From positions 1,674,001 through 1,738,000 of the forward strand of contig NW_027192658.1 of NCBI RefSeq assembly GCF_949987515.2: DNA of 64,000 nucleotides. Direction: 5' to 3'. Below the pieces are notes generated by a model, which was not told the DNA's origin, searched no databases, and saw nothing but the letters and a program-made list of their open reading frames with translations. Numbering within the stretch: the first letter of the stretch is position 1; each line of letters begins with the position of its first letter. This document shows, one piece after another, positions 24,465 through 38,674 of this stretch. A program made the position numbers and the translations under genes. The DNA comes from Delphinus delphis. Lineage: Eukaryota > Chordata > Mammalia > Artiodactyla > Delphinidae.

Positions 24465-26044
24465 CGGGAGACGTGTTCAAATATGTCTCAGTTTTCGTAC
24501 CCTGGTACTCGGGTGCAACATTCCAGACGCTTTACTAACACTCTCCCCACTTGGAGAGTCAGTCCCTTTAACCTCCTGTTTGGCCCAGTTTGCAGTTTCT
24601 GTGGAAGATGAACAGGAATAGCGAGAACCAATGAGAGACTAGCTGGAGGTGTCTGGATGGGCAAATTTAACTCTCATTTCCGACCAGGAAGAGGAATTAA
24701 CCAAAGGCTCAGCGTGCCGTGCCAGAACCAGATTAGGGCCTGAAGCCATCCTGCGGTGTTGCGGCCAGGTCACAAGAAAGCGAGTTGAAGAAAGGAGCTC
24801 AGGGGCACTGTAATTCACAAACCTGCAGAGTTATAAATGACAGCTATCGTCCAATAATATACTGAAGTAAGGCTGCCAAGAGGACTTGAAAGCGGGGCAG
24901 AATTGCAGGAAACCGATTTCAGGAGGTAGACTGGAATTGCATTGAAAGCATAGGAAAAGAGGCAGAACGTCCACAATGATGCACTTGGCCAAAAAGGGCG
25001 TATGCGTTTTTTCCTGAATATATTCAGGAAAAAACGCATACGCCCTTTTTGGCCAACCAAGCAAGCTTGCAAAGGAAATCTGCACTACAATGAAGTCTCA
25101 CTTCCCCCCGGTCAAAAGGGCCATCTGAAAAAAGTGTAAAATCCAGAAAGGCAGGACAGGCCATGGAGAACTGGGAGCCTTGTTATGCTGATGGGCGGGA
25201 TGTAAATTGCCAACAAACACTCGGGAGAAGTGTATGGTGTTTCCTGAAACATCTAAAAAACAAAGCAACAGAGCCTAGGGCACTTCCACTTATGGTCCTA
25301 TAGCTTAGGGAATTTAAAATCAAAAAGACACAGCCACCCCAAAGTTTGGAACGGCTCTGTTTACAAGAACCTCGTTTACAGTACAAGTTCAACATCGCAG
25401 AAAGTGAAAAATGGATAAAAAAGTTGTGGTATTTACTTACAAAGCAATATCACTCAGCAATGAAATCTGTGTCATCAGGCCCTTAGCAGCACAATGAGTG
25501 GATTCAGGTATGATGATTCTAACTGAAATAAGTCACACAGAAAAAGAAACATGATAAGATATCAGTAATACACGGAATGTAAACTTGGCTACACAGGAAC
25601 TGAATTGCAGAACAGAACAGGGTCTCAAATTTAGAAAACCAACTTATGCTTGCTTAAGGGTAAAGGTGAGTTGGGGTGCTGCATAAAACCAGAGATTGAA
25701 ATGAGCACAGATAAAGTTCCTTAAGCCAAATATGGAATAGACAAGAGCTACTCCTTGCTCAAAGAAATGGACTCAACACCGCATATTAAACGCCTAAGAA
25801 TGTACCTGACTAGTAAGTATCTTAAAACCTAGGGATTGCTATGTCTCCGAAAGAGAATCAAGCATGTGTACAGGGGCATAAACGCAGCAGTGATAGGATT
25901 GGAGAGGTTCGGTGAGCAAATGAAGACCCTTTGAAGTCATATTGCATGGTACCCATTCCACGGGTTTCAACTACCCAGGTTTTAGGTATTCTTCCTTCAG
26001 CTAAAACATGCATGTGGAACCCAGAGTATGATCAACCATGTGAT
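24465..26044 (+). repeat. Satellite unit 14 (1,580 bp)
   Basis: Head-G, mid-A, distal-T, HindIII+. Perfect palindrome at 24985-25056. Private CCAATAATATACTG near 24853 and GAATTGCAG near 25603. Confidence 0.95.
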
Positions 26045-27624
26045 CGGGAGACGTGTTCAAATATGTCTCAGTTTTCCTCCCCTGGTACTCGGGTGCAACC
26101 TTCCAGACGCTTTACTAACACTCTCCCCACTTGGAGAGTCAGTGCCTTTAACCTCCTGTTTGGCCCAGTTTGCAATTTCTGCGGAAGATGAACAGGAATA
26201 GCGAGAACCAATGAGAGACTAGCTGGAGGTGTCTGGACGGGCAAATTTAACTCTCATTTCCCACCAGGAAGAGGAATTAACCAAAGGCTCAGCGTGCCGT
26301 GCCGGAACCAGATTAGGGCCTGAAGAAATCCTGCGGTGTTGTGGCCAGGTCACAAGAAAGCGAGTTGAAGAAAGGAGCTCAGGGGCACTGTAATTCACAA
26401 ACCTGCAGAGTTATAAATGACAGCTATCGTCCAAAAATAGACTGAAGTAAGGCTGCCAAGAGGACTTGAAAGTGGGGCAGAATTGCAGGAAACCGATTTC
26501 AGGAGGTAGACTGGAATTGCATTGAAAGCATAGGAAAAGAGGCAGAACGTCCACAATGATGCACTTGGCCAAAAAGGGCGTATGCGTTTTTTCCTGAATG
26601 TATTCAGGAAAAAACGCATACGCCCTTTTTGGCCAACCAAGCAAACTTGCAAAGGAAATCTGCACGACAATGAAGTCTCACTTCCCCCCGGTCAAAAGGG
26701 CCATCTGAAAAAAGGGTAAAATCCAGAAAGGCAGGACAGGCCATGGAGAACTGGGAGCCTTGTTATGCTGATGGGCGGGATGTAAATTGCCAACAGACAC
26801 TCGGGAGAAGTGTATGGTGTTTCCTGAAACATCTAAAAAACAAAACAACAGAGCCTAGGGCACTTCCACTTATGGTCCTATAGCTTAGGGAAATTAAAAT
26901 CAAAAAGACACAGCCACCCCAAAGTTTGGGACGCCTCTGTTTACAAGAACCTCGTTTACCGTACAAGTTCAATATCACAGAAAGTGAAAAATGGATAAAG
27001 TACTTGTGGTACTTACGTACAATGCAGTATCACTCAGCAATGAAATCTATGTCATCAGGCCCGTAGCAGCATCATGAGTGGATTCAGGTACGATGATTCT
27101 AACTGAAATAAGTCACACAGAAAAAGAAACATCATAAGATATCAGTAATACACGGAATGTAAACTTGGCTACACAGGAACTCAGTTACAGAACAGAACAG
27201 GGTCTCAAATTTAGAAAACCAACTTATGCTTGCTTAAGGGTAAAGGTGAGTTGGGGTGCTGCATAAAACCAGAGATTGAAATGAGCACAGATAAAGTTCT
27301 TTAAGCCAAATATGGAATAGACAAGAGCTACTCCTTGCTCAACGAAATGGACTCAACACCGCATATTAAACGCCTAAGAATGTACCTGACTAGTAAGTAT
27401 CTTAAAACCTATGGATTGCTATGTCTCCAAAAGAGAATCAAGCGTGTGTACAGGGGCATAAACGCAGCAGTGATAGGATTGGAGAGGTTCTTTGAGCAAA
27501 TGAAGACCCTTTGAAGTCATATTGCATGGTACCCATTCCACGGGTCTCAACTCTCCAGGTTTAAGGTATTCTTCCTTCAGCTAAAACATGCATGTGGAAC
27601 CCAGAGTATGATCAACCATGTGAA
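26045..27624 (+). repeat. Satellite unit 15 (1,580 bp)
   Basis: Head-C, mid-G, distal-C (AAGTACTTG), HindIII-. The palindrome at 26565-26636 has one mismatch at its centre (GAATGTATTC). The right two thirds copy unit 13 at a distance of 3,160 bp. Confidence 0.95.
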
Positions 27625-29203
27625 CGGGAGACGTGTTCAAATATGTCTCAGTTTTCCTACACTGGTACTCGGGTGCAACATTCCAGATGCTTTAATAACA
27701 CTCTCCCGACTTGGAGAGTCAGTCCCTTTAACCTCCTGTTTGGCCCAGTTTGCAATTTCTGCGGAAGATGAACAGGAATAGCGAGAACCAATGAGAGGCT
27801 AGCTGGAGGTGTCTGGACGGGCAAATTTAACTCTCATTTCCCACCAGGAAGAGGAATTAACCAAAGGCTCAGCATGCCGGGCCGGAACCAGATTAGGGCC
27901 TGAAGCCATCCTGCGGTGTTGCGGCCAGGTCACAAGAAAGCGAGTTGAAGAAAGGAGCTCAGGGGCACTGTAATTCACAAACCTGCAGAGTTATAAATGA
28001 CAGCTATCGTCCAAAAATAGACTGAAGTAAGGCTGCCAAGAGGACTTGAAAGCGGGGCAGAATTGCAGGAAACCGATTTCAGGAGGTAGACTGGAATTGC
28101 ATTGAAAGCATAGGAAAAGAGGCAGAACGTCCACAATGATGCACTTGGCCAAAAAGGGCGTATGCGTTTTTTCCTGAATATATTCAGGGAAAAACGCATA
28201 CGCCCTTTTTGGCCAACCAAGCAAGCTTGCAAAGGAAATCTGCACTACAATGAAGTCTCACTTCCCCCCGGTCAAAAGGGCCATCTGAAAAAAGTGTAAA
28301 ATCCAGAAAGGCAGGACAGGCCATGGAGAACTGGGAGCCTTGTTATGCTGATGGGCGGGATGTAAATTGCCAACAACCACTCGGGAGAAGTGTATGGTGT
28401 TTCCTGAAACATCTAAAAAACAAAGCAAAAGAGCCTAGAGCACTTCCACTTATGGTCCTATAGCTTAGGGAATTTAAAATGAAAAAGACACAGCCACCCC
28501 AAAATTTGGAACGGCTCTGTTTACAAGAATCTCGTTTACAGTACAAGTTCAACATCGCAGAAAGTGAAAAATGGATAAAGAAGTTGTGGTATTCACTTAC
28601 AAAGCAATATCACTCAGCAATGAAATCTATGTCATCAGGCCCTTAGCAGCACAATGAGTGGATTCAGGTATGATGATTCTAACTGAAATAAGTCACACAG
28701 AAAAAGAAACATCATAAGATATCAGTAATACACGGAATGTAAACTTGGCTACACAGGAACTGAATTACAGAGCAGAACAGGGTCTCAAATTTAGAAAACC
28801 AACTTATGCTTGCTTAAGGGGAAAGGTGAGTTGGGGTGCTGCATAAAACCAGAGATTGAAATGAGCACAGATAAAGTTCCTTAAGCCAAATATGGAATAG
28901 ACAAGAGCTACTCCTTGCTCAACGCAATGGACTCAACACCGCATATTAAACGCCTAAGAATGTACCTGACTAGTAAGTATCTTAAAACCTATGGATTGCT
29001 ATGTCTCCGAAAGAGAATCAAGCATGTGTACAGGGGCATAAACGCAGCAGTGATAGGATTGGAGAGGTTCGGTGAGCAAATGAAGACCCTTTGAAGTCAT
29101 ATTGCATGGTACCCATTACACGGGTCTTAACTCTCCAGGTTTAAGGTATTCTTCCTTCAGCTAAAACATGCATGTGGAACCCAAGTATGATCAACCATGT
29201 GAA
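27625..29203 (+). repeat. Satellite unit 16 (1,579 bp)
   Basis: Intermediate head (CCTACAC), mid-A, distal-T, HindIII+. The palindrome at 28145-28216 has one mismatch (CAGGGAAAAACG, as in unit 5). The missing base is in CCCAAGTATG. Confidence 0.95.
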
Positions 29204-30782
29204 CGGGAGACGTGTTCAAATATGTCTCAGTTTTCCTCCCCTGGTACTCGGGTGCAACATTCCAGACGCTTTACTAACACTCTCCCCACTTGGAGAGTCA
29301 GCGCCTTTAACCTCCTGTTTGGCCCAGTTTGCAATTTCTGCGGAAGATGAACAGGATTAGCGAGAACCAATGAGAGACGAGCTGGAGGTGTCTGGACGGG
29401 CAAATTTAACTCTCATTTCCCACCAGGAAGAGGAAATAACCAAAGGCTCAGCGTGCCGTGCCGGAACCAGATTAGGGCCTGAAGCCATCCTGCGGTGTTG
29501 CAGCCAGGTCACAAGAAAGCGAGTTGAAGAAAGGAGCTCAGGGGCACTGTAATTCACAAACCTGCAGAGTTATAAATGACAGCTATCGTCCAAAAATAGA
29601 CTGAAGTAAGGCAGCCAAGAGGACTTGAAAGCGGGGCAGAATTGCAGGAAACCGATTTCAGGAGGTAGACTGGAATTGCATTGAAAGCATAGGAAAAGAG
29701 GCAGAACGTCCACAATGATGCACTTGGCCAAAAAGGGCGTATGCGTTTTTTCCTGAATATATTCAGGAAAAAACGCATACGCCCTTTTTGGCCAACCAAG
29801 CAAACTTGCAAAGGAAATCTGCACTACAATGAAGTCTCACTTCCCCCCGGTCAAAAGGGCCATCTGAAAAAAGTGTAAAATCCAGAAAGGCAGGACAGGC
29901 CATGGAGAACTGGGAGCCTTGTTATGCTGATGGGCGGGATGTAAATTGCCAACAGACACTCGGGAGAAGTGTATGGTGTTTCCTGAAACATCTAAAAAAC
30001 AAAACAACAGAGCCTAGGGCACTTCCACTTATGGTCCTATAGCTTAGGGAAATTAAAATCAAAAAGACACAGCCACCCCAAAGTTTGGGACGCCTCTGTT
30101 TACAAGAACCTCGTTTACAGTACAAGTTCAACATAGCAGAAAGTGAAAAATGGAAAAGAACTTGTGGTACTTACGTACAATGCAGTATCACTCAGCAATG
30201 AAATCTATGTCATCAGGCCCGTAGCAGCATAATGAGTGGATTCAGGTACGATGATTCTAACTGAAATAAGTCACACAGAAAAAGAAACATCATAAGATAT
30301 CAGTAATACACGGAATGTAAACTTGGCTACACAGGAACTGAATTACAGAACAGAACAGGTTCTCAAATTTAGAAAACCAACTTATGCTTGCTTAAGGGGA
30401 AAGGTGAGTTGGGGTGCTGCATAAAACCAGAGATTGAAATGAGCACAGATAAAGTTCCTTAAGCCAAATATGGAATAGACAAGAGCTACTCCTTGCTCAA
30501 CGAAATGGACTCAACACCGCATATTAAACGCCTAAGAATGTACCTGACTAGTAAGTATCTTAAAACCTATGGATTGCTATGTCTCCGAAAGAGAATCAAG
30601 CATGTGTACAGGGGCATAAACGCAGCAGTGATAGGATTGGAGATGTTCGGTGAGCAAATGAAGACCCTTTGAAGTCATATTGCATGGTACCCATTACACG
30701 GTTCTCAACTCTCCAGGTTTAAGGTATTCTTCCTTCAGCTAAAACATGCATGTGGAACCCAGAGTATGATCAACCATGTGAA
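29204..30782 (+). repeat. Satellite unit 17 (1,579 bp)
   Basis: Head-C, mid-G, distal-C, HindIII-. Perfect palindrome at 29724-29795. The missing base is in GGAAAAGAAC, where other units have GGATAAAGAAC, an indel seen only here. Confidence 0.95.
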
Positions 30783-32360
30783 CGGGAGACGTGTTCAAAT
30801 ATGTCTCAGTTTTCCTCCCCTGGTACTCGGGTGCAACATTCCAGACGCTTTACTAACACTCTCCCGACTTGGAGAGTCAGCGCCTTTAACCTCCTGTTGG
30901 GCCCAGTTTGCAATTTCTGCGGAAGATGAACAGGAATAGCGAGAACCAATGAGAGGCTAGCTGGAGGTGTCTGGACGGGCAAATTTAACTCTCATTTGCC
31001 ACCAGGAAGAGGAAATAACCAAAGGCTCAGTGTGCCGTACCGGAACCAGATTACGGCCTGAAGCCATCCTGCGGTGTTGCGGCCAGCTCAAAAGAAAGCG
31101 AGTTGAAGAAAGGAGCTCAGGGGCACTGTAATTCACAAACCTGCAGAGTTATAAATGACAGCTATCGTCCAAAAATAGACTGAAGTAAGGCTGCCAAGAG
31201 GACTTGAAAGCGGGGCAGAATTGCAGGAAACCGATTTCAGGAGGTAGACTGGAATTGCATTGAAAGCATAGGAAAAGAGGCAGGACGTCCACAATGATGC
31301 ACTTGGCCAAAAAGGGCGTATGCGTTTTTTCCTGAATATATTCAGGAAAAAACGCATACGCCCTTTTTGGCCAACCAAGCAAGCTTGCAAAGGAAATCTG
31401 CACTACAATGAAGTCTCACTTCCCCCCGGTCAAAAGGGCCATCTGAAAAAAGTGTAAAATCCAGAAAGGCAGGACAGGCCATGGAGAACTGGGAGCCTTG
31501 TGATGCTGATGGGCGGGATGTAAATTGCCAACAGACACTCGGGAGAAGTGTATGGTGTTTCCTGAAACATCTAAAAAACAAAGCAACAGAGCCTAGGGCA
31601 CTGCCACTTATGGTCCTATAGCTTAGGGAAATTAAAATCAAAAAGACACAGCCACCCCAAAGTTTGGGACGCCTCTGTTTACAAGAACCTCGTTTACAGT
31701 ACAAGTTCAACATCGCAGAAAGTGAAAAATGGATAAAGACTTGTGGTATTTACTTACAAAGCAATATCACTCAGCAATGAAATCTATGTCATCAGGCCCT
31801 TAGCATCACAATGAGTGGATTCAGGTATGATGATTCTAACTGAAATAAGTCACACAGAAAAAGAAACATCATAAGATATCATTAATACACGGAATGTAAA
31901 CTTGGCTACACAGGAACTGAATTACAGAACAGAACAGGGTCTCAAATTTAGAAAACCAACTTATGCTTGCTTAAGGGGAAAGGTGAGTTGGGGTGCTGCA
32001 TAAAACCAGAGATTGAAATGAGCACAGATAAAGTTCCTTAAGCCAAATATGGAATAGACAAGAGCTACTCCTTGCTCAACGAAATGGACTCAACACCGCA
32101 TATTAAACTCCTAAGAATGTACCTGACTAGTAAGTATCTTAAAACCTATGGATTGCTATGTCTCCAAAAGAGAATCAAGCATGTGTACAGGGGCATAAAC
32201 GCAGCAGTGATAGGATTGGAGAGGTTCGGTGAGCAAATGAAGACCCTTTGAAGTCATATTGCATGGTACCCATTACACGGGTCTCAACTCTCCAGGTTTA
32301 AGGTATTCTTCCTTCAGCTAAAACATGCATGTGGAACCCAAGTATGATCAACCATGTGAA
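30783..32360 (+). repeat. Satellite unit 18 (1,578 bp)
   Basis: Head-C, mid-G, distal-T, HindIII+. Perfect palindrome at 31303-31374. Bases are missing in AAAGACTTG (only here) and CCCAAGTATG. Its right part begins the 3,157-bp dimer series. Confidence 0.95.
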
Positions 32361-33938
32361 CGGGAGACGTGTTCAAATATGTCTCAGTTTTCCTCCCCTG
32401 GTACTCGGGTGCAACATTCCAGACGCTTTACTAACACTCTCCCCACTTGGAGAGTCAGCGCCTTTAAACTCCTGTTTGGCCCAGTTTGCAATTTCTGCGG
32501 AAGATGAACAGGAATAGCGAGAACCAATGAGAGGCTAGCTGGAGGTGTCTGGACGGGCAAATTTAACTCTCATTTCCCACCAGGAAGAGGAAATAACCAA
32601 AGGCTCAGCGTGCCGTACCGGAACCAGATTAGGGCCTGAAGCCATCCTGCGGTGTTGCGGCCAGGTCACAAGAAAGCGAGTTGAAGAAAGGAGCTCAGGG
32701 GCACTGTAATTCACAAACCTGCAGAGTTATAAATGACAGCTATCGTCCAAAAATAGACTGAAGTAAGGCTGCCAAGAGGACGTGAAAGCGGGGCAGAATT
32801 GCAGGAAACCGATTTCAGGAGGTAGACTGGAATTGCATTGAAAGCATAGGAAAAGAGGCAGAACGTCCACAATGATGCACTTGGCCAAAAAGGGCGTATG
32901 CGTTTTTTCCTGAATATATTCAGGAAAAAACGCATACGCCCTTTTTGGCCAACCAAGCAAACTTGCAAAGGAAATCTGCACTACAATGAAGTCTCACTTC
33001 CCCCTGGTCAAAAGGGCCATCTGAAAAAAGTGTAAAATCCATAAAGGCAACAGGCCATTGAGAACTGGGAGCCTTGTTATGCTGAGGGGCGGGATGTAAA
33101 TTCCCAACAGACACTCGGGAGAAGTGTATGGTGTTTCCTGAAACATCTAAAAAACAAAGCAACAGAGCCTAGGGCACTTCCACTTATGGTAATATAGCTT
33201 AGGGAAATTAAAATCAAAAAGACACAGCCACCCCAAAGTTTGGAACGGCTCTGTTTACAAGAACCCCGTTTACAGTACAAGTTCAACATCGCAGAAAGTG
33301 AAAAATGGATAAAGAACTTGTGGTACTTACGTACAATGCAGTATCACTCAGCAATGAAATCTATGTCATCAGGCCCGTAGCAGCACAATGAGTGGATTCA
33401 CGTATGATGATTCTAACTGAAATAAGTCACACAGAAAAAGAAACATCATAAGATATCAGTAATACACGGAATGGAAACTTGGCTACACAGGAACTGAATT
33501 ACAGAACAGAACAGGGTCTCAAATTTAGAAAACCAACTTATGCTTGCTTAAGGGGAAAGGTGAGTTGGGGTGCTGCATAAAACCAGAGATTGAAATGAGC
33601 ACAGATAAAGTTCCTTAAGCCAAATATGGAATAGACAAGAGCTACTCCTTGCTCAACGAAATGGACTCAACACCGCATATTAAATGCCTAAGAATGTACC
33701 TGACTAGTAAGTATCTTAAAACCTATGGATTGCTATGTCTCCGAAAGAGAATCAAGCATGTGTACAGGGGCATAAACGCAGCAGTGATAGGATTGGAGAG
33801 GTTCGGTGAGCAAATGAAGACCCTTTGAAGTCATATTGTATGGTACCCATACCACGGGTTTCACCTACCCAGGTTTAAGGTATTCTTCCTTCAGCTAAAA
33901 CATGCATGTGGAACCTAGAGTATGATCAACCATGTGAT
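32361..33938 (+). repeat. Satellite unit 19 (1,578 bp), first member of dimer type
   Basis: Head-C, mid-A, distal-C, HindIII-. Perfect palindrome at 32881-32952. Carries GAGGACGTGAAAG, the 2-base deletion AAGGCAACAGGCCATTG and GGTAATATAGC. It repeats at units 21 and 23; the deletion and GGTAATATAGC also occur in units 28 and 36. Confidence 0.95.
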
Positions 33939-35517
33939 CGGGAGACGTGTTCAAATATGTCTCAGTTTTCGTACCCTGGTACTCGGGTGCAACATTCCAG
34001 ACGCTTTACTAACACTCTCCCGACTTGGAGAGTCAGTCCCTTTAACCTCCTGTTTGGCCCAGTTTGCAATTTCTGTGGAAGATGAACAGGAATAGCGAGA
34101 ACCAATGAAAGACTAGCTGGAGGTGTCTGGATGGGCAAATTCAACTCTCATTTCCCACCAGGAAGAGGAATTAACCAAAGGCTCAGCATGCCGGGCCGGA
34201 ACCAGATTAGGGCCTGAAGCCATCCTGCGGTGTTGCGGCCAGGTCACAAGAAAGCGAGTTGAAGAAAGGAGCTCAGGGGCACTGTAATTCACAAACCTGC
34301 AGAGTTATAAATGACAGCTATCGTCCAAAAATAGACTGAAGTAAGGCTGCCAAGAGGACTTGAAAGCGGGGCAGAATTGCAGGAAACCTATTTCAGGAGG
34401 TAGACTGGAATTGCATTGAAAACATAGGAAAAGAGGCAGAACGTCCACAATGATGCACTTGGCCAAAAAGGGCGTATGCGTTTTTTCCTGAATATATTCA
34501 GGAAAAAACGCATACGCCCTTTTTGGCCAACCAAGCAAGCTTGCAAAGGAAATCTGCACTACAATGAAGTCTCACTTCCCCCCGGTCAAAAGGGCCATCT
34601 GAAAAAAGTGTAAAATCCAGAAAGGCAGGACAGGCCATGGAGAACTGGGAGCCTTGTTATGCTGATGGGCGGGATGTAAATTGCCAACAGACACTCGGGA
34701 GAAGTGTATGGTGTTTCCTGAAACATCTAAAAAACAAAGCAACAGAGCCTAGGGCACTGCCACTTATGGTCCTATAGCTTAGGGAAATTAAAATCAAAAA
34801 GACACAGCCACCCCAAAGTTTGGGACGCCTCTGTTTACAAGAACCTCGTTTACAGTACAAGTTCAACATCGCAGAAATTGAAAAATGGATAAAGAAGTTG
34901 TGGTATTTACTTACAAAGCAATATCACTCAGCAATGAAATCTATGTCATCAGGCCCTTAGCATCACAATGAGTGGATTCAGGTATGATGATTCTAACTGA
35001 AATAAGTCACACAGAAAAAGAAACATCATAAGATATCATTAATACACGGAATGTAAACTTGGCTACACAGGAACTGAATTACAGAACAGAACAGGGTCTC
35101 AAATTTAGAAAACCAACTTATGCTTGCTTAAGGGGAAAGGTGAGTTGGGGTGCTGCATAAAACCAGAGATTGAAATGAGCACAGATAAAGTTCCTTAAGT
35201 CAAATATGGCATAGACAAGAGCTACTCCTTGCTCAAGGAAATGGACTCAACACCGCATATTAAACTCCTAAGAATGTACCTGACTAGTAAGTATCTTAAA
35301 ACCTATGGATTGCTATGTCTCCGAAAGAGAATCAAGCATGTGTACAGGGGCATAAACGCAGCAGTGATAGGATTGGAGAGGTTCGGTGAGCAAATGAAGA
35401 CCCTTTGAAGTCATATTGCATGGTACCCATTACACGGGTCTCAACTCTCCAGGTTTAATGTATTCTTCCTTCAGCTAAAACATGCATGTGGAACCCAAGT
35501 ATGATCAACCATGTGAA
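33939..35517 (+). repeat. Satellite unit 20 (1,579 bp), second member of dimer type
   Basis: Head-G, mid-G, distal-T, HindIII+. Perfect palindrome at 34459-34530. Carries GAAACCTATTTCAGG, GAAAACATAGG, GCAGAAATTG, AGTCAAATATGGCATAG and CTCAAGGAAATGG. One base is missing in CCCAAGTATG. Confidence 0.95.
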
Positions 35518-37095
35518 CGGGAGACGTGTTCAAATATGTCTCAGTTTTCCTCCCCTGGTACTCGGGTGCAACATTCCAGACGCTTTACTAACACTCTCCC
35601 CACTTGGAGAGTCAGCGCCTTTAAACTCCTGTTTGGCCCAGTTTGCAATTTCTGCGGAAGATGAACAGGAATAGCGAGAACCAATGAGAGGCTAGCTGGA
35701 GGTGTCTGGACGGGCAAATTTAACTCTCATTTCCCACCAGGAAGAGGAAATAACCAAAGGCTCAGCGTGCCGTACCGGAACCAGATTAGGGCCTGAAGCC
35801 ATCCTGCGGTGTTGCGGCCAGGTCACAAGAAAGCGAGTTGAAGAAAGGAGCTCAGGGGCAGTGTAATTCACAAACCTGCAGAGTTATAAATGACAGCTAT
35901 CGTCCAAAAATAGACTGAAGTAAGGCTGCCAAGAGGACGTGAAAGCGGGGCAGAATTGCAGGAAACCGATTTCAGGAGGTAGACTGGAATTGCATTGAAA
36001 GCATAGGAAAAGAGGCAGAACGTCCACAATGATGCACTTGGCCAAAAAGGGCGTATGCGTTTTTTCCTGAATATATTCAGGAAAAAACGCATACGCCCTT
36101 TTTGGCCAACCAAGCAAACTTGCAAAGGAAATCTGCACTACAATGAAGTCTCACTTCCCCCTGGTCAAAAGGGCCATCTGAAAAAAGTGTAAAATCCATA
36201 AAGGCAACAGGCCATTGAGAACTGGGAGCCTTGTTATGCTGAGGGGAGGGATGTAAATTGCCAACAGACACTCGGGAGAAGTGTATGGTGTTTCCTGAAA
36301 CATCTAAAGAACAAAGCAACAGAGCCTAGGGCACTTCCACTTATGGTAATATAGCTTAGGGAAATTAAAATCAAAAAGACACAGCCACCCCAAAGTTTGG
36401 AACGGCTCTGTTTACAAGAACCCCGTTTACAGTACAAGTTCAACATCGCAGAAAGTGAAAAATGGATAAAGAACTTGTGGTACTTACGTACAATGCAGTA
36501 TCACTCAGCAATGAAATCTATGTCATCAGGCCCGTAGCAGCACAATGAGTGGATTCACGTATGATGATTCTAACTGAAATAAGTCACACAGAAAAAGAAA
36601 CATCATAAGATATCAGTAATACACGGAATGGAAACTTGGCTACACAGGAACTGAATTACAGAACAGAACAGGGTCTCAAATTTAGAAAACCAACTTATGC
36701 TTGCTTAAGGGGAAAGGTGAGTTGGGGTGCTGCATAAAACCAGAGATTGAAATGAGCACAGATAAAGTTCCTTAAGCCAAATATGGAATAGACAAGAGCT
36801 ACTCCTTGCTCAACGAAATGGACTCAACACCGCATATTAAATGCCTAAGAATGTACCTGACTAGTAAGTATCTTAAAACCTATGGATTGCTATGTCTCCG
36901 AAAGAGAATCAAGCATGTGTACAGGGGCATAAACGCAGCAGTGATAGGATTGGAGAGGTTCGGTGAGCAAATGAAGACCCTTTGAAGTCATATTGTATGG
37001 TACCCATACCACGGGTTTCACCTACCCAGGTTTAAGGTATTCTTCCTTCAGCTAAAACATGCATGTGGAACCTAGAGTATGATCAACCATGTGAT
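35518..37095 (+). repeat. Satellite unit 21 (1,578 bp)
   Basis: Head-C, mid-A, distal-C, HindIII-. Perfect palindrome at 36038-36109. Differs from unit 19 only at scattered bases, such as GGGGAGGG instead of GGGGCGGG and CTAAAGAAC instead of CTAAAAAAC. Confidence 0.95.
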
Positions 37096-38674
37096 CGGGA
37101 GACGTGTTCAAATATGTCTCAGTTTTCGTACCCTGGTACTCGGGTGCAACATTCCAGACGCTTTACTAACACTCTCCCGACTTGGAGAGTCAGTCCCTTT
37201 AACCTCCTGTTTGGCCCAGTTTGCAATTTCTGTGGAAGATGAACAGGAATAGCGAGAACCAATGAAAGACTAGCTGGAGGTGTCTGGATGGGCAAATTCA
37301 ACTCTCATTTCCCACCAGGAAGAGGAATTAACCAAAGGCTCAGCATGCCGGGCCGGAACCAGATTAGGGCCTGAAGCCATCCTGCGGTGTTGCGGCCAGG
37401 TCACAAGAAAGCGAGTTGAAGAAAGGAGCTCAGGGGCACTGTAATTCACAAACCTGCAGAGTTATAAATGACAGCTATCGTCCAAAAATAGACTGAAGTA
37501 AGGCTGCCAAGAGGACTTGAAAGCGGGGCAGAATTGCAGGAAACCTATTTCAGGAGGTAGACTGGAATTGCATTGAAAACATAGGAAAAGAGGCAGAACG
37601 TCCACAATGATGCACTTGGCCAAAAAGGGCGTATGCGTTTTTTCCTGAATATATTCAGGAAAAAACGCATACGCCCTTTTTGGCCAACCAAGCAAGCTTG
37701 CAAAGGAAATCTGCACTACAATGAAGTCTCACTTCCCCCCGGTCAAAAGGGCCATCTGAAAAAAGTGTAAAATCCAGAAAGGCAGGACAGGCCATGGAGA
37801 ACTGGGAGCCTTGTTATGCTGATGGGCGGGATGTAAATTGCCAACAGACACTCGGGAGAAGTGTATGGTGTTTCCTGAAACATCTAAAAAACAAAGCAAC
37901 AGAGCCTAGGGCACTGCCACTTATGGTCCTATAGCTTAGGGAAATTAAAATCAAAAAGACACAGCCACCCCAAAGTTTGGGACGCCTCTGTTTACAAGAA
38001 CCTCGTTTACAGTACAAGTTCAACATCGCAGAAATTGAAAAATGGATAAAGAAGTTGTGGTATTTACTTACAAAGCAATATCACTCAGCAATGAAATCTA
38101 TGTCATCAGGCCCTTAGCATCACAATGAGTGGATTCAGGTATGATGATTCTAACTGAAATAAGTCACACAGAAAAAGAAACATCATAAGATATCATTAAT
38201 ACACGGAATGTAAACTTGGCTACACAGGAACTGAATTACAGAACAGAACAGGGTCTCAAATTTAGAAAACCAACTTATGCTTGCTTAAGGGGAAAGGTGA
38301 GTTGGGGTGCTGCATAAAACCAGAGATTGAAATGAGCACAGATAAAGTTCCTTAAGTCAAATATGGCATAGACAAGAGCTACTCCTTGCTCAAGGAAATG
38401 GACTCAACACCGCATATTAAACTCCTAAGAATGTACCTGACTAGTAAGTATCTTAAAACCTATGGATTGCTATGTCTCCGAAAGAGAATCAAGCATGTGT
38501 ACAGGGGCATAAACGCAGCAGTGATAGGATTGGAGAGGTTCGGTGAGCAAATGAAGACCCTTTGAAGTCATATTGCATGGTACCCATTACACGGGTCTCA
38601 ACTCTCCAGGTTTAATGTATTCTTCCTTCAGCTAAAACATGCATGTGGAACCCAAGTATGATCAACCATGTGAA
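37096..38674 (+). repeat. Satellite unit 22 (1,579 bp)
   Basis: Head-G, mid-G, distal-T, HindIII+. Perfect palindrome at 37616-37687. I could find essentially no difference from unit 20. Confidence 0.95.
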